Below are positions 8,952 to 18,338 of a stretch of 64,000 nt of DNA, one piece after another. The position numbers and the translations under genes are program-made. Origin of the DNA: UMGS2069 sp900557585 (GTDB taxonomy: Bacteria > Bacillota > Clostridia > Christensenellales > UBA1242); assembly GCA_902476355.1 (NCBI GenBank), contig CABSCS010000008.1, forward strand, positions 13,279-77,278, in the 5' to 3' direction. The stretch's first letter is position 1, and the number at the start of each line of letters is the position of its first letter. Under the pieces are notes generated by a model. That model worked only from the letters and a program-made list of their open reading frames with translations. It made no database searches and had not been told where the DNA came from.

Positions 8952-9613
8952 TGGAAGATTTCAAAAAGGTTGAAGAAATTGTTGGTCATTCATATAAAGA
9001 CAAAAACCTTCTTAAAAATGCATTTATTCATTCGAGTTATACAAACGAACACAAAGTTCGCTCAAATGAAAGGTTGGAATTTTTGGGAGACAGCGTTTTG
9101 TCTGTAATTGTGACCGATGAAATATATCATAAATATCGCAAGAACGAGGGCGACCTTTCCAAAATTCGTGCCTCTCTTGTAAGCGAAAAATCATTATCTT
9201 TCATTTTTGATGGTCTTGGACTTACAAAGTTTTTGCTTTGTGGAGAGGCTTTCAAAAACAAAGCACCAACTGTTGCAATGCAGGCTGATGCAATGGAAGC
9301 ACTGATTGCGTCGCTTTATCTTGACGCTGGTCTTGAAAAGGCAAGAGAGTTTGTTTTGAGCGTGATGAGTGAGTCACTAAAAGGAATCAGCACTCATGGC
9401 GTTCCAGACAGTTATAAATCTCTTTTGCAAGAAAAATTTAAAAATGCAAAAATTGTATATCAATTTTCAACTGTTGGAGAAGGTGAAGAAAAAACCTATA
9501 CTTCAAAGGTGTTTATAAATGGTGTTATGTCTGGCATAGGTGTTTCGAGCAAAAAGCGTGAAGCCGAGGAAATTGCTGCACAAAAGGCACTTGAAAGTGT
9601 TAAAAAGATTTAA
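8951..9613 (+). CDS. rnc: Ribonuclease III
   Basis: This double-strand-specific endonuclease processes rRNA precursors and structured mRNAs. The 220-residue sequence carries the catalytic signature NERLEFLGDSVLSVIVTDEI, with its acidic metal ligands, in the N-terminal domain, and a double-stranded-RNA-binding domain from about residue 150 ending in KKREAEEIAAQKAL. It starts in a one-base overlap with plsX and is followed 17 bases later by smc, matching the usual rnc-smc-ftsY order. Confidence 0.96.
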   Translation: MEDFKKVEEIVGHSYKDKNLLKNAFIHSSYTNEHKVRSNERLEFLGDSVLSVIVTDEIYHKYRKNEGDLSKIRASLVSEKSLSFIFDGLGLTKFLLCGEAFKNKAPTVAMQADAMEALIASLYLDAGLEKAREFVLSVMSESLKGISTHGVPDSYKSLLQEKFKNAKIVYQFSTVGEGEEKTYTSKVFINGVMSGIGVSSKKREAEEIAAQKALESVKKI

Positions 9614-9630
9614 TATAGGAAAGAACAAAA

Positions 9631-12600
9631 ATGAAATTTAAAGAACTTGACATTTATGGTTTCAAATCATTTGCAGACAAACTTGAAGTGAAGTTTGAGG
9701 CCGGAATAACTGGAATTGTTGGCCCAAATGGTTGCGGAAAAAGTAACGTTGCCGACTCAATTCGTTGGGTTATGGGTGAACAAAGTGCAAAGTCTCTTCG
9801 TGGCGCAAGCATGCAAGATGTTATCTTCAATGGAACAGAGGCAAGAAAGCCTCAGTCTTTTTGCGAAGTTTCTTTGATTTTTGACAACTCAACAAAGATT
9901 TTTCCGGTTGACTATGACGAAGTTGTTTTGACAAGAAAACTCTATCGTTCGGGCGAAAGTGAATATCTCATCAACAAAAATCCATGCCGTTTGAAAGACA
10001 TCACAGACATTTTGCACGATTCTGGTCTTGGAAAAGAAAGTTATTGCGTGATTGGACAAGGTAAAATTGACAGCCTTCTTTCTGCAAAACCAGAAGAACG
10101 TCGTTCAGTTTTTGAAGAGGCTGCCGGAATTTCTAAATTCAAAAATCGAAAGATTGAGGCCGAAAGAAAACTTGAAAGAACAAGAGACAACCTTACTCGT
10201 TTATATGACATTATTTCTGAACTTGAAAACCGTTTGGGGCCTCTTACAAAGCAATCTGAAAATGCGAAAAAATTTCTTGAACTTCGTGACAGACTTAAAA
10301 ATCTTGAACTTAACATTTATGTTTATCAATATGATAACGCTGCAACAAATAAGGCTCAAATCAACGAAAAACTTGATGCAATCAACGAAGAACTTGAACT
10401 TAAAACTGCTGATTTTGAAAAGGCTGTGAATGCTTTTAACAATTGCTCACAAAAAATTCAAGACCTTGACAAAAACATTGAGCAACTTCGTGATGAACTT
10501 TTGAACCTTACTGTTGGACTTGAAAAAAAGTCTGGCGAAGCAAAACTTTTGCAAGAAAAAATTGCAAACCTTAAAACTTCAAGCGACAAACTTGATTCAG
10601 ACATTAAACAAGACGAAATCTTGCGTGATTCTATTGCGTGTGCACTTGAAGAAAAGAAAAAATCTTTGGCACTTCAAAACACAATGCTAGAAGAACTTGA
10701 AAAGCAAAGTGAAAAGATAAATGATGAATATCTCGAAGTTGCAGATCGCCTTTTGGTTGGTGAAAAACAAGCAGAAGAGCAAGAGGGCGAAATTTATAGC
10801 ACTCTTGAATCTCTTGGTGATGTTAAGAGTAACCTTTCATCAATCAAAACCGAAAAGCAAGCACTTTTAGACAAGAAAGTGGAAGTTGAAAACCGCCAAA
10901 AAGAACTTTCAAATGCAATTGCTTCTTTGAATGACGAACTTGCAAATGGTCAAAAATTGTTTGGTGAAACTCAAAAAACAATTGATGAACTCAAAGAAAA
11001 TCAACAAGCAATGATAGACAAGCAACAAGACCTTGAAAACAAAAATGTTTTGATTGCTCGCACTCTTGATGACAAGAAAATAGACTATCATGCAAAACTC
11101 TCTCGTGCAAAGGTTCTTCAAGAAATGCAAGAAGACAACGAGGGATATATCATTTCTGTTAAAAGACTTTTGGAACAATCTAAAACAAACTCAACTCTTG
11201 GTGGAATGATTGTTGGTGTTGTTGCAAAACTTATGAAAGTTCCAGAGAAACTTGAAACTGCAATTGAAATGGCGCTTGGTGCATCTGTTCAAAACATTGT
11301 CACAAAAAATGAAGAAGATGCAAAATATATTGTCAACTATTTAAAGCAAAATCGCTATGGAAGAGCAACATTTTTGCCAATTTCAAGTGTGAAAGAGCGC
11401 AGTGTTCCAGATTTTGTGAAAGCAAAACTCAACACACGTGGTGTTCTTGGAATTGCAAATGAACTTATTTCATATGACAAAAAACTTGACCCAATTTTCA
11501 AGCATTTGCTTGGCGGAACAGTGATTGTTGACAATCTTGACAACGCTGTTGAAATTGCAAAAGCAACATCATATACAACAAAACTTGTAACACTTGATGG
11601 AGATATCATCAACCCACAAGGTTCAATTTCTGGTGGTTCAAAGAAAGAAAACACAACCAATCTTATTGGTCGTGAACGTGAAATTGAAGACCTTAACAAA
11701 GCCCTTGAAATTGAAAAAGAAGAAGTTCGTGTACTTCTTGAAAAACAACAAAAATGCAATGCACTTATTGCTGAAAACAATGATAAACTTATCAAAATTG
11801 GTGAGCAAATTCATGAAAAAGAAGTTGAAAGTGCAAAGCAAACTGAAAACATATATCGCATAGAAGACACAATTGCTCTTCAAGAACGTGAAAAAAGAAG
11901 CACAGATTTTTCACTTGAAACCATTCTTGACCGTCTTGATGCTTTGGAAACCGCACTTGCAAAAGTTGCATCCGAAGAAAGAGAAATGACCGACAAGAAG
12001 GAAGAAGCAAGTGCAACAAAGCGTAAAGAGAACAGCCGTTTTGACCTTCTTCGTAAACAACGCGAAACTCTTTATGACACTTTGACCGAACTTAAAGTTA
12101 AAATTGCTTCGGGAACAACAAACAAATCATCGCTTGAAAATGAAATTGAGCGTTTTGAAACACAAATTGCAGACAGTAATGTCCGTTCTCGCGAGAATAA
12201 ACTTGAATATCAAAAACAACTTACTCTTATAAGCGAACTTCAAAGTTCTCTTGATTCACTTATGCAAGAATCTGCATATAAAGGAAACATGGACGCACTT
12301 CGTGATGTTCGTGACAAACTTGCAAGTCTTGACCAAGTGAAAGTTCAAATGCAAGTTGAAATGAACGATGCTGACCAAAAGAAAATGTCACTTTCAACCG
12401 AAATTCAAAGAGCAAGTGACAAGAAAACCAAAGAAGAAATGAACCTTGCAAAAATTGACACCGACATTGAAACAATGCAAGAACGTGTTTGGGAAGAATA
12501 TAACATGACCTATGCAAACGCTGCCGAGTTCAAATTGCCAGAGTTCAATCTTTCAGAAGGCTTGGCGGAATCTGCAAAAATCAAAAAACAAATTTCTGCA

Positions 12601-13230
12601 CTTGGCTATGTAAACGTTGCCGCAATTGAGGAACTTAAAGAGGTTACAAGCCGATATGAAGACCTTACAACCCAACGTGACGACCTTAAAAATGCAGAAA
12701 ATGATTTGCTCAAAATCATCAAAGAACTTACAACCGAAATGGAGTCTAAGTTCAAAACACAATTTGACCAAATCAACACTAACTTCCAAAAAACATTCAG
12801 AGAGTTGTTTGGTGGTGGTCGTGCGGAACTTCGTCTTGACCAAACCGAAGAGGCAAGTCTTCTTGAATGCGGAATTGACATTATTGCAGAGCCACCTGGA
12901 AAGAAACTTCAAAGCATCACTTTGCTTTCTGGTGGTGAAAAGGCGCTTACTGCTGTTGCAATTTTGTTTGCAATTTTGAAACTTCGTCCAATGCCTTTCT
13001 GCGTTCTTGACGAAATTGAAGCCGCTCTTGACGATGCGAACGTTGAGCGCTTTGCAAAATATCTTAAAAATTTCAGTTCAGACACACAATTTATTGTTAT
13101 CACACACAGAAAGCCAACAATGGAACTTGCCGACTGTCTCTATGGTGTAACCATGGAAGAAAAGGGTGTTTCAAAAATGGTTTCAGTAAAATTGAGTGAC
13201 GCTGTTAAAAATTCAACCGAAGGAGCATAA
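9631..13230 (+). CDS. smc: Chromosome segregation ATPase SMC
   Basis: SMC organises and segregates the chromosome together with ScpA/ScpB. The 1199-residue protein has the full architecture: an N-terminal Walker A GPNGCGKS at residues 31-38, a long coiled coil, a hinge at about 520-665 that includes GGMIVGVVAKL and GSISGGS, a second coiled coil, then the ABC signature LLSGGEKALTAVA near 1100 and Walker B VLDEIEAALDDAN near 1125. The length is normal for the family. Spacing to rnc and ftsY is short, so it is in the same operon. Confidence 0.97.
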   Translation: MKFKELDIYGFKSFADKLEVKFEAGITGIVGPNGCGKSNVADSIRWVMGEQSAKSLRGASMQDVIFNGTEARKPQSFCEVSLIFDNSTKIFPVDYDEVVLTRKLYRSGESEYLINKNPCRLKDITDILHDSGLGKESYCVIGQGKIDSLLSAKPEERRSVFEEAAGISKFKNRKIEAERKLERTRDNLTRLYDIISELENRLGPLTKQSENAKKFLELRDRLKNLELNIYVYQYDNAATNKAQINEKLDAINEELELKTADFEKAVNAFNNCSQKIQDLDKNIEQLRDELLNLTVGLEKKSGEAKLLQEKIANLKTSSDKLDSDIKQDEILRDSIACALEEKKKSLALQNTMLEELEKQSEKINDEYLEVADRLLVGEKQAEEQEGEIYSTLESLGDVKSNLSSIKTEKQALLDKKVEVENRQKELSNAIASLNDELANGQKLFGETQKTIDELKENQQAMIDKQQDLENKNVLIARTLDDKKIDYHAKLSRAKVLQEMQEDNEGYIISVKRLLEQSKTNSTLGGMIVGVVAKLMKVPEKLETAIEMALGASVQNIVTKNEEDAKYIVNYLKQNRYGRATFLPISSVKERSVPDFVKAKLNTRGVLGIANELISYDKKLDPIFKHLLGGTVIVDNLDNAVEIAKATSYTTKLVTLDGDIINPQGSISGGSKKENTTNLIGREREIEDLNKALEIEKEEVRVLLEKQQKCNALIAENNDKLIKIGEQIHEKEVESAKQTENIYRIEDTIALQEREKRSTDFSLETILDRLDALETALAKVASEEREMTDKKEEASATKRKENSRFDLLRKQRETLYDTLTELKVKIASGTTNKSSLENEIERFETQIADSNVRSRENKLEYQKQLTLISELQSSLDSLMQESAYKGNMDALRDVRDKLASLDQVKVQMQVEMNDADQKKMSLSTEIQRASDKKTKEEMNLAKIDTDIETMQERVWEEYNMTYANAAEFKLPEFNLSEGLAESAKIKKQISALGYVNVAAIEELKEVTSRYEDLTTQRDDLKNAENDLLKIIKELTTEMESKFKTQFDQINTNFQKTFRELFGGGRAELRLDQTEEASLLECGIDIIAEPPGKKLQSITLLSGGEKALTAVAILFAILKLRPMPFCVLDEIEAALDDANVERFAKYLKNFSSDTQFIVITHRKPTMELADCLYGVTMEEKGVSKMVSVKLSDAVKNSTEGA

Positions 13231-13231
13231 A

Positions 13232-14131
13232 ATGGGATTTTGGTCTAGACTTTTCGAAGGAATGAAAAAAACAAAAAAATCATTTTCAGAAAAACTCAAA
13301 TATATTTTCACCGGAAATGACATTGATGAAGATTTCTTTGAAGAACTCGAATTTTGCTTGATTTCTGCCGACATTGGTGCAGACACAACCGAATATATTC
13401 TTGACGAAATTCGTAAAGAAGCAAAAAAACTCAAACTTAAAACAACCGATCAGTGCAAAGACCTTTTAAAGAAAACAATGCAGTCGATTTTGGATAAAAA
13501 TCAACCAGAGCCATATCAATATCCATGTGTAATCATGGTTATTGGTGTGAATGGGGTTGGGAAAACAACAACTCTTGGAAAACTTGCAAAAAAGTTTACA
13601 GACGAGGGCAAAAAAGTTGTTCTTGCTGCTGCCGACACGTTCAGAGCGGCTGCTTCTGACCAACTTGAAATTTGGGCGAACCGTGCAAAAGTTAAAATTG
13701 TAACAAATGAGCAGGGTGCAGACCCAGGAGCTGTTGTTTATGACAGCATTCAAGCGGCAAAAGCAAGAAATGCAGATGTTCTGCTTATCGACACCGCAGG
13801 ACGACTTCACAATAAAGTGAATTTGATGGAAGAACTCAAAAAGATTTCAAGAGTTGTTCAAAAAGAATTTCCAGAAGCAGAATATCACAAAATGATTGTT
13901 GTTGATGGCACAACTGGTCAAAACTCACTCAGTCAAGTTGAACTTTTCAACGAGGCGGTTGGACTTACAGATGTAACAAACACCAAACTTGACGGAACAA
14001 GCAAAGGTGGCTTTTTGGTTGCACTTGCGAACGATTTTGATGTTCAAATTCGCTATGTCGGTGTTGGTGAGTCTGCCGAAGATTTGATAGATTTCGATAG
14101 CAAAGAATTTGTTGATTCTATCATTGAATAG
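13232..14131 (+). CDS. ftsY: Signal recognition particle receptor FtsY
   Basis: FtsY is the membrane-associated GTPase that receives the SRP-ribosome complex. The 299-residue product begins MGFWSRLFEGMKKTKKSFSE, a short amphipathic start typical of Gram-positive FtsY without the long acidic A domain. NG-domain motifs are GVNGVGKTTTLGKLA at about residue 104, DTAGRLHN and TKLDGTSKGG. The ATG at 13232 follows AAGGAG, immediately after the smc stop; the open frame reaching back into smc is a shadow. Confidence 0.97.
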   Translation: MGFWSRLFEGMKKTKKSFSEKLKYIFTGNDIDEDFFEELEFCLISADIGADTTEYILDEIRKEAKKLKLKTTDQCKDLLKKTMQSILDKNQPEPYQYPCVIMVIGVNGVGKTTTLGKLAKKFTDEGKKVVLAAADTFRAAASDQLEIWANRAKVKIVTNEQGADPGAVVYDSIQAAKARNADVLLIDTAGRLHNKVNLMEELKKISRVVQKEFPEAEYHKMIVVDGTTGQNSLSQVELFNEAVGLTDVTNTKLDGTSKGGFLVALANDFDVQIRYVGVGESAEDLIDFDSKEFVDSIIE

Positions 14132-14191
14132 TTTTTTGTTTGATTATTATATAATAATCCATAAAAAGCAATAAAAATCTATAAAATTATA

Positions 14192-14242
14192 TTGACAAAA
14201 TGCGTGAAAAATAATATACTTGTAAAGTAAATTTGCTTTACA
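14192..14242 (+). promoter_or_regulatory. Promoter and inverted repeat before ylxM-ffh
   Basis: A consensus TTGACA (14192-14197) is followed by 17 bases and TATACT (14215-14220). The inverted repeat TGTAAAG/CTTTACA (14221-14227 and 14236-14242) follows directly, so it lies at or just after the transcription start and could form a 5' hairpin or bind a repressor. Confidence 0.75.
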
Positions 14243-14267
14243 CAATAATTTTTCATTTGAAGGTGTT

Positions 14268-14612
14268 ATGGAAAAGGATATTCTTGGCAGTTTGCTTCTT
14301 GATTTCTATGGCAACATGCTCACAGAAAAACAAAAAGAAGTGATGAATCTTTATGTTGATTGCGACACTGGTCTTTCAGAAATTGCATCAATTGTTGGTT
14401 CGTCGCGTCAAGCGGTTTATGAAATGATAAAGGTTTCAGAGAAAACGCTTGGCGAACTTGAAAGCAAACTTGGCTGTGTGAAAAAATATCTTGAAAACCG
14501 CAACAATCTGATTGAATGCAAGCAATTGCTTGAACAATTTCTTGAAAAAAACAATAATAAAGAAATTGAATCTGTGCTTGAAAAAGTGCAAAAAGTTCTT
14601 GAAAATCAATAA
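14268..14612 (+). CDS. ylxM: YlxM-like SRP-associated DNA-binding protein
   Basis: This 114-residue protein has the sigma-70 region-4-like helix-turn-helix of the YlxM/P13 family, including LTEKQKEVMNLYVDCDTG and IVGSSRQAVYEMI. The family is almost always encoded just before ffh and is thought to modulate the SRP pathway. It has a good AAGGTG site and lies 11 bases before the ffh start. Confidence 0.92.
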   Translation: MEKDILGSLLLDFYGNMLTEKQKEVMNLYVDCDTGLSEIASIVGSSRQAVYEMIKVSEKTLGELESKLGCVKKYLENRNNLIECKQLLEQFLEKNNNKEIESVLEKVQKVLENQ

Positions 14613-14623
14613 GGAGAATGCCA

Positions 14624-15949
14624 ATGGGAATGTTTGGAAGTTTAAGCGAAAGATTAAATCACATTTTTTCTAAACTCACAAAACGTGGAAAACTTACTGA
14701 ACTTGAAATCAAGCAGGCAATGCGTGAAGTTCGTGTTGCTCTTCTTGAAGCAGACGTAAACTTTGTTGTTGCAAAAGATTTCATCAACAAAGTCAGCGAA
14801 AAGGCAGTTGGTGAAACAATTTTAAATAGCCTTACACCAGGACAACAAGTAATCAAAATTGTAAACGAAGAACTTATTGCTTTAATGGGTAGCACTTCTT
14901 CAAAACTTGAAGTTTCTTCAACACCACCAACAGTTATCATGATGTGTGGTTTGCAAGGTGCCGGAAAAACAACAATGTGCGGAAAACTCGGCTTCATGCT
15001 TAAAAAGCAAGGAAAGAAACCGCTTCTTGTTGCTTGTGATATCTATCGTCCAGCGGCAATCAGCCAACTTCGAATTGTTGCAAAAAATGCTGGCGTAGAT
15101 TTCTTTGAAAAAGGAACTATCAAACCAGAAAAAATTGCACTTGAAGCCATTGCACACGCAAAGAAAATGGGGCTTGACACCGTTATTATTGATACAGCCG
15201 GTCGTCTTCAAATCAATGAAGAATTGATGCAGGAACTTGTAAACATTAAAAACGCAGTAAAGCCAACCGAAATTTTGCTTACTGTTGACGCAATGACAGG
15301 TCAAGAGGCAGTGGATGGTGGAAAAGAGTTTGATGACAAACTTGACATTACTGGAACAATCTTGACAAAACTTGATGGTGACACTCGTGGTGGTGCTGCG
15401 CTTTCAATCAAAGCCGTAACCGGAAAACCAATCAAATTCTGCGGAACTGGTGAAAAGATTGGAGACCTTGAACCTTTCTATCCAGACCGCATGGCTTCGC
15501 GTATCCTTGGAATGGGTGATGTTTTAACACTTATTGAAAAGGCACAAGCAAACATGGACGAAGCCCAAATGAAAAAACTTGAAGAAAACATTCGAAAGAA
15601 TACTTTCACTTTTGATGATTTCTTGCTTCAATTTGAGCAACTTTCAAAAATGGGAAGTTTAGGCGACCTAATATCAATGATTCCTGGATTTGCTGGAAAA
15701 ATCAGACCAGAAGACATTGATGAAAGCAACATCAAAGTGTACAAAGCAATCATTCAATCAATGACTCCAAAAGAAAGGGTGAATCCAGACCTTATCAAAG
15801 CAAGTCAAAGAAAACGTATTGCGAAAGGAAGTGGAACTTCGATTCAGCAAGTGAACCAACTTATCAAACAGTTTGAGCAAACCAAACTTATGATGAAAAA
15901 CCAAAACAACCCACGTCTTCAAAAAATGATGATGGGTAGAAGATTTTAA
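14624..15949 (+). CDS. ffh: Signal recognition particle protein Ffh
   Basis: Ffh is the SRP54 GTPase that binds signal peptides and 4.5S/scRNA. It begins MGMFGSLSERLNHIF. P-loop GLQGAGKTTMCGKLG lies near residue 108, followed by DTAGRLQINEELM and TKLDGDTRGG. The C-terminal M domain is Met-rich and ends MMMGRRF. Three in-frame ATGs occur at 14618, 14624 and 14630; I chose 14624 because it is 7 bases from AGGAG (14612-14616), while 14618 is too close. Confidence 0.96.
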   Translation: MGMFGSLSERLNHIFSKLTKRGKLTELEIKQAMREVRVALLEADVNFVVAKDFINKVSEKAVGETILNSLTPGQQVIKIVNEELIALMGSTSSKLEVSSTPPTVIMMCGLQGAGKTTMCGKLGFMLKKQGKKPLLVACDIYRPAAISQLRIVAKNAGVDFFEKGTIKPEKIALEAIAHAKKMGLDTVIIDTAGRLQINEELMQELVNIKNAVKPTEILLTVDAMTGQEAVDGGKEFDDKLDITGTILTKLDGDTRGGAALSIKAVTGKPIKFCGTGEKIGDLEPFYPDRMASRILGMGDVLTLIEKAQANMDEAQMKKLEENIRKNTFTFDDFLLQFEQLSKMGSLGDLISMIPGFAGKIRPEDIDESNIKVYKAIIQSMTPKERVNPDLIKASQRKRIAKGSGTSIQQVNQLIKQFEQTKLMMKNQNNPRLQKMMMGRRF

Positions 15950-16004
15950 TATAAACCAAGCCAAATGCTTGCGGATATATAATTTATAACAGGAGGAAAA
16001 AATA

Positions 16005-16301
16005 ATGGCAGTTAAAATGAGACTTACAAGACTTGGAGATAAAAAATCACCATTTTATCGTATTGTCGTTGCAGATTCAAGAAAAGCAAGAGATGGAGAA
16101 TATGTAGACCTTGTTGGAACATACAATCCACTTGTAAACGAGAACGATGTTAACATTGATCTTGAAAAAGCAAAAAAATGGCTTGCTAATGGTGCTCAAC
16201 CAACCGACACTGTGAAGATGCTTCTTCAAAAAGTTGGTGCAATTGAAGCAAAGAAACCAGTTGCAAAAAAATCAACAAAAAAAGCACCTAAAGCAGAATA
16301 G
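16005..16301 (+). CDS. rpsP: 30S ribosomal protein S16
   Basis: This 98-residue protein starts MAVKMRLTRLGDKKSPFYRI, the standard S16 N-terminus, and has the usual VADSRKARDGEYVDLVGTYNP block. A basic Lys/Ala tail follows the conserved core. An AGGAGG site precedes the ATG, and the gene is followed closely by khpA. Confidence 0.97.
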   Translation: MAVKMRLTRLGDKKSPFYRIVVADSRKARDGEYVDLVGTYNPLVNENDVNIDLEKAKKWLANGAQPTDTVKMLLQKVGAIEAKKPVAKKSTKKAPKAE

Positions 16302-16318
16302 TGTTTGCGAGGTGGAAC

Positions 16319-16546
16319 ATGAAAGAACTTTTAGAGTATATTGTGAAACAAATCGTTTCAAAACCAGAAGAAGTTGAAGTTTCTGAAACAACCTCTGGAA
16401 ACAATGTTGACCTTGTTGTTAAAGTTGCAGAAGATGATCTTGGCGCTGTGATTGGAAAAAGCGGAAAAGTTGCAAACTCAATCAGAAGCGTTGTAAGAAC
16501 AAGTGCAAAGAAATTTAACAAACGCGTAAACATTAAATTTATGTAA
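16319..16546 (+). CDS. khpA: KH-domain RNA-binding protein KhpA
   Basis: This 75-residue protein consists of one KH domain with the GxxG loop in the form IGKSGK (AVIGKSGKVANSIR). KhpA binds RNA as a dimer or with KhpB and affects cell division and sRNA biology in Gram-positives. I start it at the ATG at 16319, which follows GAGGTGG and gives MKELLEYIVKQ as expected. A longer open frame begins at 16301 on the rpsP stop. A terminator follows. Confidence 0.94.
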   Translation: MKELLEYIVKQIVSKPEEVEVSETTSGNNVDLVVKVAEDDLGAVIGKSGKVANSIRSVVRTSAKKFNKRVNIKFM

Positions 16547-16554
16547 AATAAAAA

Positions 16555-16581
16555 GATGATGGCTTTTGGCTATCATTTTTT
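16555..16581 (+). terminator. Intrinsic terminator after khpA
   Basis: The arms ATGATGGC (16555-16562) and GCTATCAT (16568-16575) pair with one G-T, followed by seven T's. Confidence 0.8.
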
Positions 16582-17064
16582 TATGCATGTTTTTACGATG
16601 AAGATTAAAAATCTTTGATTTTTAATGTGATATTAAACTGAAGTGTTATTTGACTTACTTTGACCTTTACTAGTGTTGAAAATTTTTTTAATCGTGTTCC
16701 ATGATAGAGTGTAGTGTAATGTAATAGTGTTTTATAAAGCCACGCGGTTTATCTGCACAAAATTATAAATCATATTTATATCATTATTGTTGTTGGATAG
16801 TTTACTCATAAAAACATGCATTTTATATTTTAAAACTGTAATTAAATCTATATCATTATTACGGCTAAGCATAATAGAATGATATTCGTTTTTATATTTC
16901 ATATCTTATATAATTATTTTTAGATAGTGGTGCTCAAAATTTAATTATTTTAAAAAATATTCTGTCTCACAGCGTCACAGCGTTTTGTATTTATTGCTTT
17001 TATGAAAAATTTAATTTTTGGCTTTATGATTTGATAAAATGTGAGCACTATTTTCAAAATGTCT
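16582..17064. other. Gene-free AT-rich gap with a CtsR-like box
   Basis: No open frame with a ribosome site is visible in about 480 bases between khpA and rimM. It holds a perfect 10-bp hairpin with arms ATTAAAAATC and GATTTTTAAT (16603-16625), a CtsR-like heptamer pair at 16649-16665 (separate entry), and two copies of TATATCATTATT about 70 bases apart. It may be a decayed gene or a regulatory region. Confidence 0.5.
16649..16665. promoter_or_regulatory. CtsR-like operator without an obvious gene
   Basis: The sequence TTTGACTTACTTTGACC is, on the other strand, GGTCAAA-GTA-AGTCAAA. This is the CtsR heptamer direct repeat (RGTCAAA-NAN-RGTCAAA) with one mismatch, in the spacer. It differs at one position from the box in front of ctsR at 38965-38981. 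No good -10 follows at the right distance. Confidence 0.5.
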
Positions 17065-17092
17065 TTGAAAATGAGATGAGATGTGATATACT
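17065..17092 (+). promoter_or_regulatory. Promoter of the rimM-trmD-rbgA group
   Basis: TTGAAA (17065-17070), a 16-base spacer and an extended -10 TGA-TATACT (TATACT 17087-17092) lie just before rimM. The 5' leader would be very short. Confidence 0.6.
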
Positions 17093-17109
17093 TTATGCGA
17101 GGTAGAAAA

Positions 17110-17637
17110 ATGGACAATAAAATCTGTGTTGCAATTGTGCGCAAGCCACAAGGAATTAAAGGCGAAGTTAAAGTTTCTGTTTTGATGGACAATCCAGAAC
17201 TTATCAAAAAGATAGATAAACTTTATCTTGACTCTGGCGAAGAGTTGAATGTGAAAAGAGTTTTCAATTTGGGAACTGAATATGGAATTGGTTTTGAACA
17301 ATTTTCAAATCCAGAAGAAACTTTGAGAATCAAAAATAAAAATCTTTATGCCGATAAGAATGTTGTTCGTGAACTTCTTCATAACAACAATTTTTTCATT
17401 GCAGACCTTATTGGCAAAACCGCAGTGTTTGAAGATGGAACCGTTGTTGGCGAAATTACAGATATTGAGAACTATGGCTCGTCTGATGTTGTTTTTGTGA
17501 AGAGTGATACATTTTCAAATCTTTGCTTTGCGAACACTGGGGACATTTTTCTTTCAATTGATGAAAAGAACAATCAAGTGAAAATTGACAAAGAAAAATT
17601 TATGCAAACAAAAATTTGCGACCAAGATGAGGAATAA
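17110..17637 (+). CDS. rimM: Ribosome maturation factor RimM
   Basis: RimM binds S19 and helps mature the 30S head. The 175-residue product starts MDNKICVAIVRKPQGIKGEV, the beta-barrel RimM domain, followed by a PRC-barrel domain from about residue 95. I chose the ATG at 17110, which follows GAGGTAG; the open frame reaches back to 17083, into the promoter -10. The stop is one base before the trmD ATG. Confidence 0.94.
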   Translation: MDNKICVAIVRKPQGIKGEVKVSVLMDNPELIKKIDKLYLDSGEELNVKRVFNLGTEYGIGFEQFSNPEETLRIKNKNLYADKNVVRELLHNNNFFIADLIGKTAVFEDGTVVGEITDIENYGSSDVVFVKSDTFSNLCFANTGDIFLSIDEKNNQVKIDKEKFMQTKICDQDEE

Positions 17638-17638
17638 A

Positions 17639-18307
17639 ATGAGAATTGACATTTTAACGCTTTTTCCAGAAATGTTTGATGCACTCAAACATAGTCTGAT
17701 TGGAAAGGCGACTGATAAAAATCTTTTGCAAATTAACGTTATAAACATTCGCGACTTTTCAAAAGATAAACACAAGAAGTGTGATGACTATACCTATGGC
17801 GGTGGAAGCGGAATGCTTATGACACCTCAACCAATTTATGATGCAATGACAAGCATAGAAGGATATGAGAAAGCACATAAAATTTATTTGAGCCCTTGTG
17901 GCAAACAATTGAAGCAAAGCGTAGTAAAAAGTTTGACTTTCTTTGACCATATCATATTGCTTTGTGGTCATTATGAGGGTGTGGATCAACGAATTATTGA
18001 TTTGCTTATTGATGACGAAATTTCAATTGGTGATTATGTTTTGACAGGAGGGGAACTTCCAGCAATGGTTTTGATTGATTCTGTTTCAAGATACATTCCT
18101 GGTGTGCTTGGAAATGAAGAGTCGGTTGTTGATGAAAGTTTTTCGCAAAACAATCTTGAATATCCACAATACACACGACCTGTTGATTTCATGGGACACA
18201 AGGTTCCAGATGTTTTGATTTCTGGTGATCATGCAAAAGTTGATTTGTGGAGAAAAGAGCAATCTGAAAAAATTACAAAAGAACGCCGTCCTGATTTGAA
18301 AAATTAA
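17639..18307 (+). CDS. trmD: tRNA (guanine37-N1)-methyltransferase TrmD
   Basis: TrmD methylates G37 of tRNAs with CNN-reading anticodons, preventing +1 frameshifts. The 222-residue sequence has the SPOUT knot motifs DYTYGGGSGMLM, YLSPCGKQL and GDYVLTGGELPA. The ATG at 17639 follows GATGAGGA at the rimM end. In many Bacillota rplS comes next; here rbgA comes next and rplS is displaced (see 20476). Confidence 0.97.
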   Translation: MRIDILTLFPEMFDALKHSLIGKATDKNLLQINVINIRDFSKDKHKKCDDYTYGGGSGMLMTPQPIYDAMTSIEGYEKAHKIYLSPCGKQLKQSVVKSLTFFDHIILLCGHYEGVDQRIIDLLIDDEISIGDYVLTGGELPAMVLIDSVSRYIPGVLGNEESVVDESFSQNNLEYPQYTRPVDFMGHKVPDVLISGDHAKVDLWRKEQSEKITKERRPDLKN

Positions 18308-18338
18308 ACATGGCGATTTTATTTATAGGAGAAAGAAA

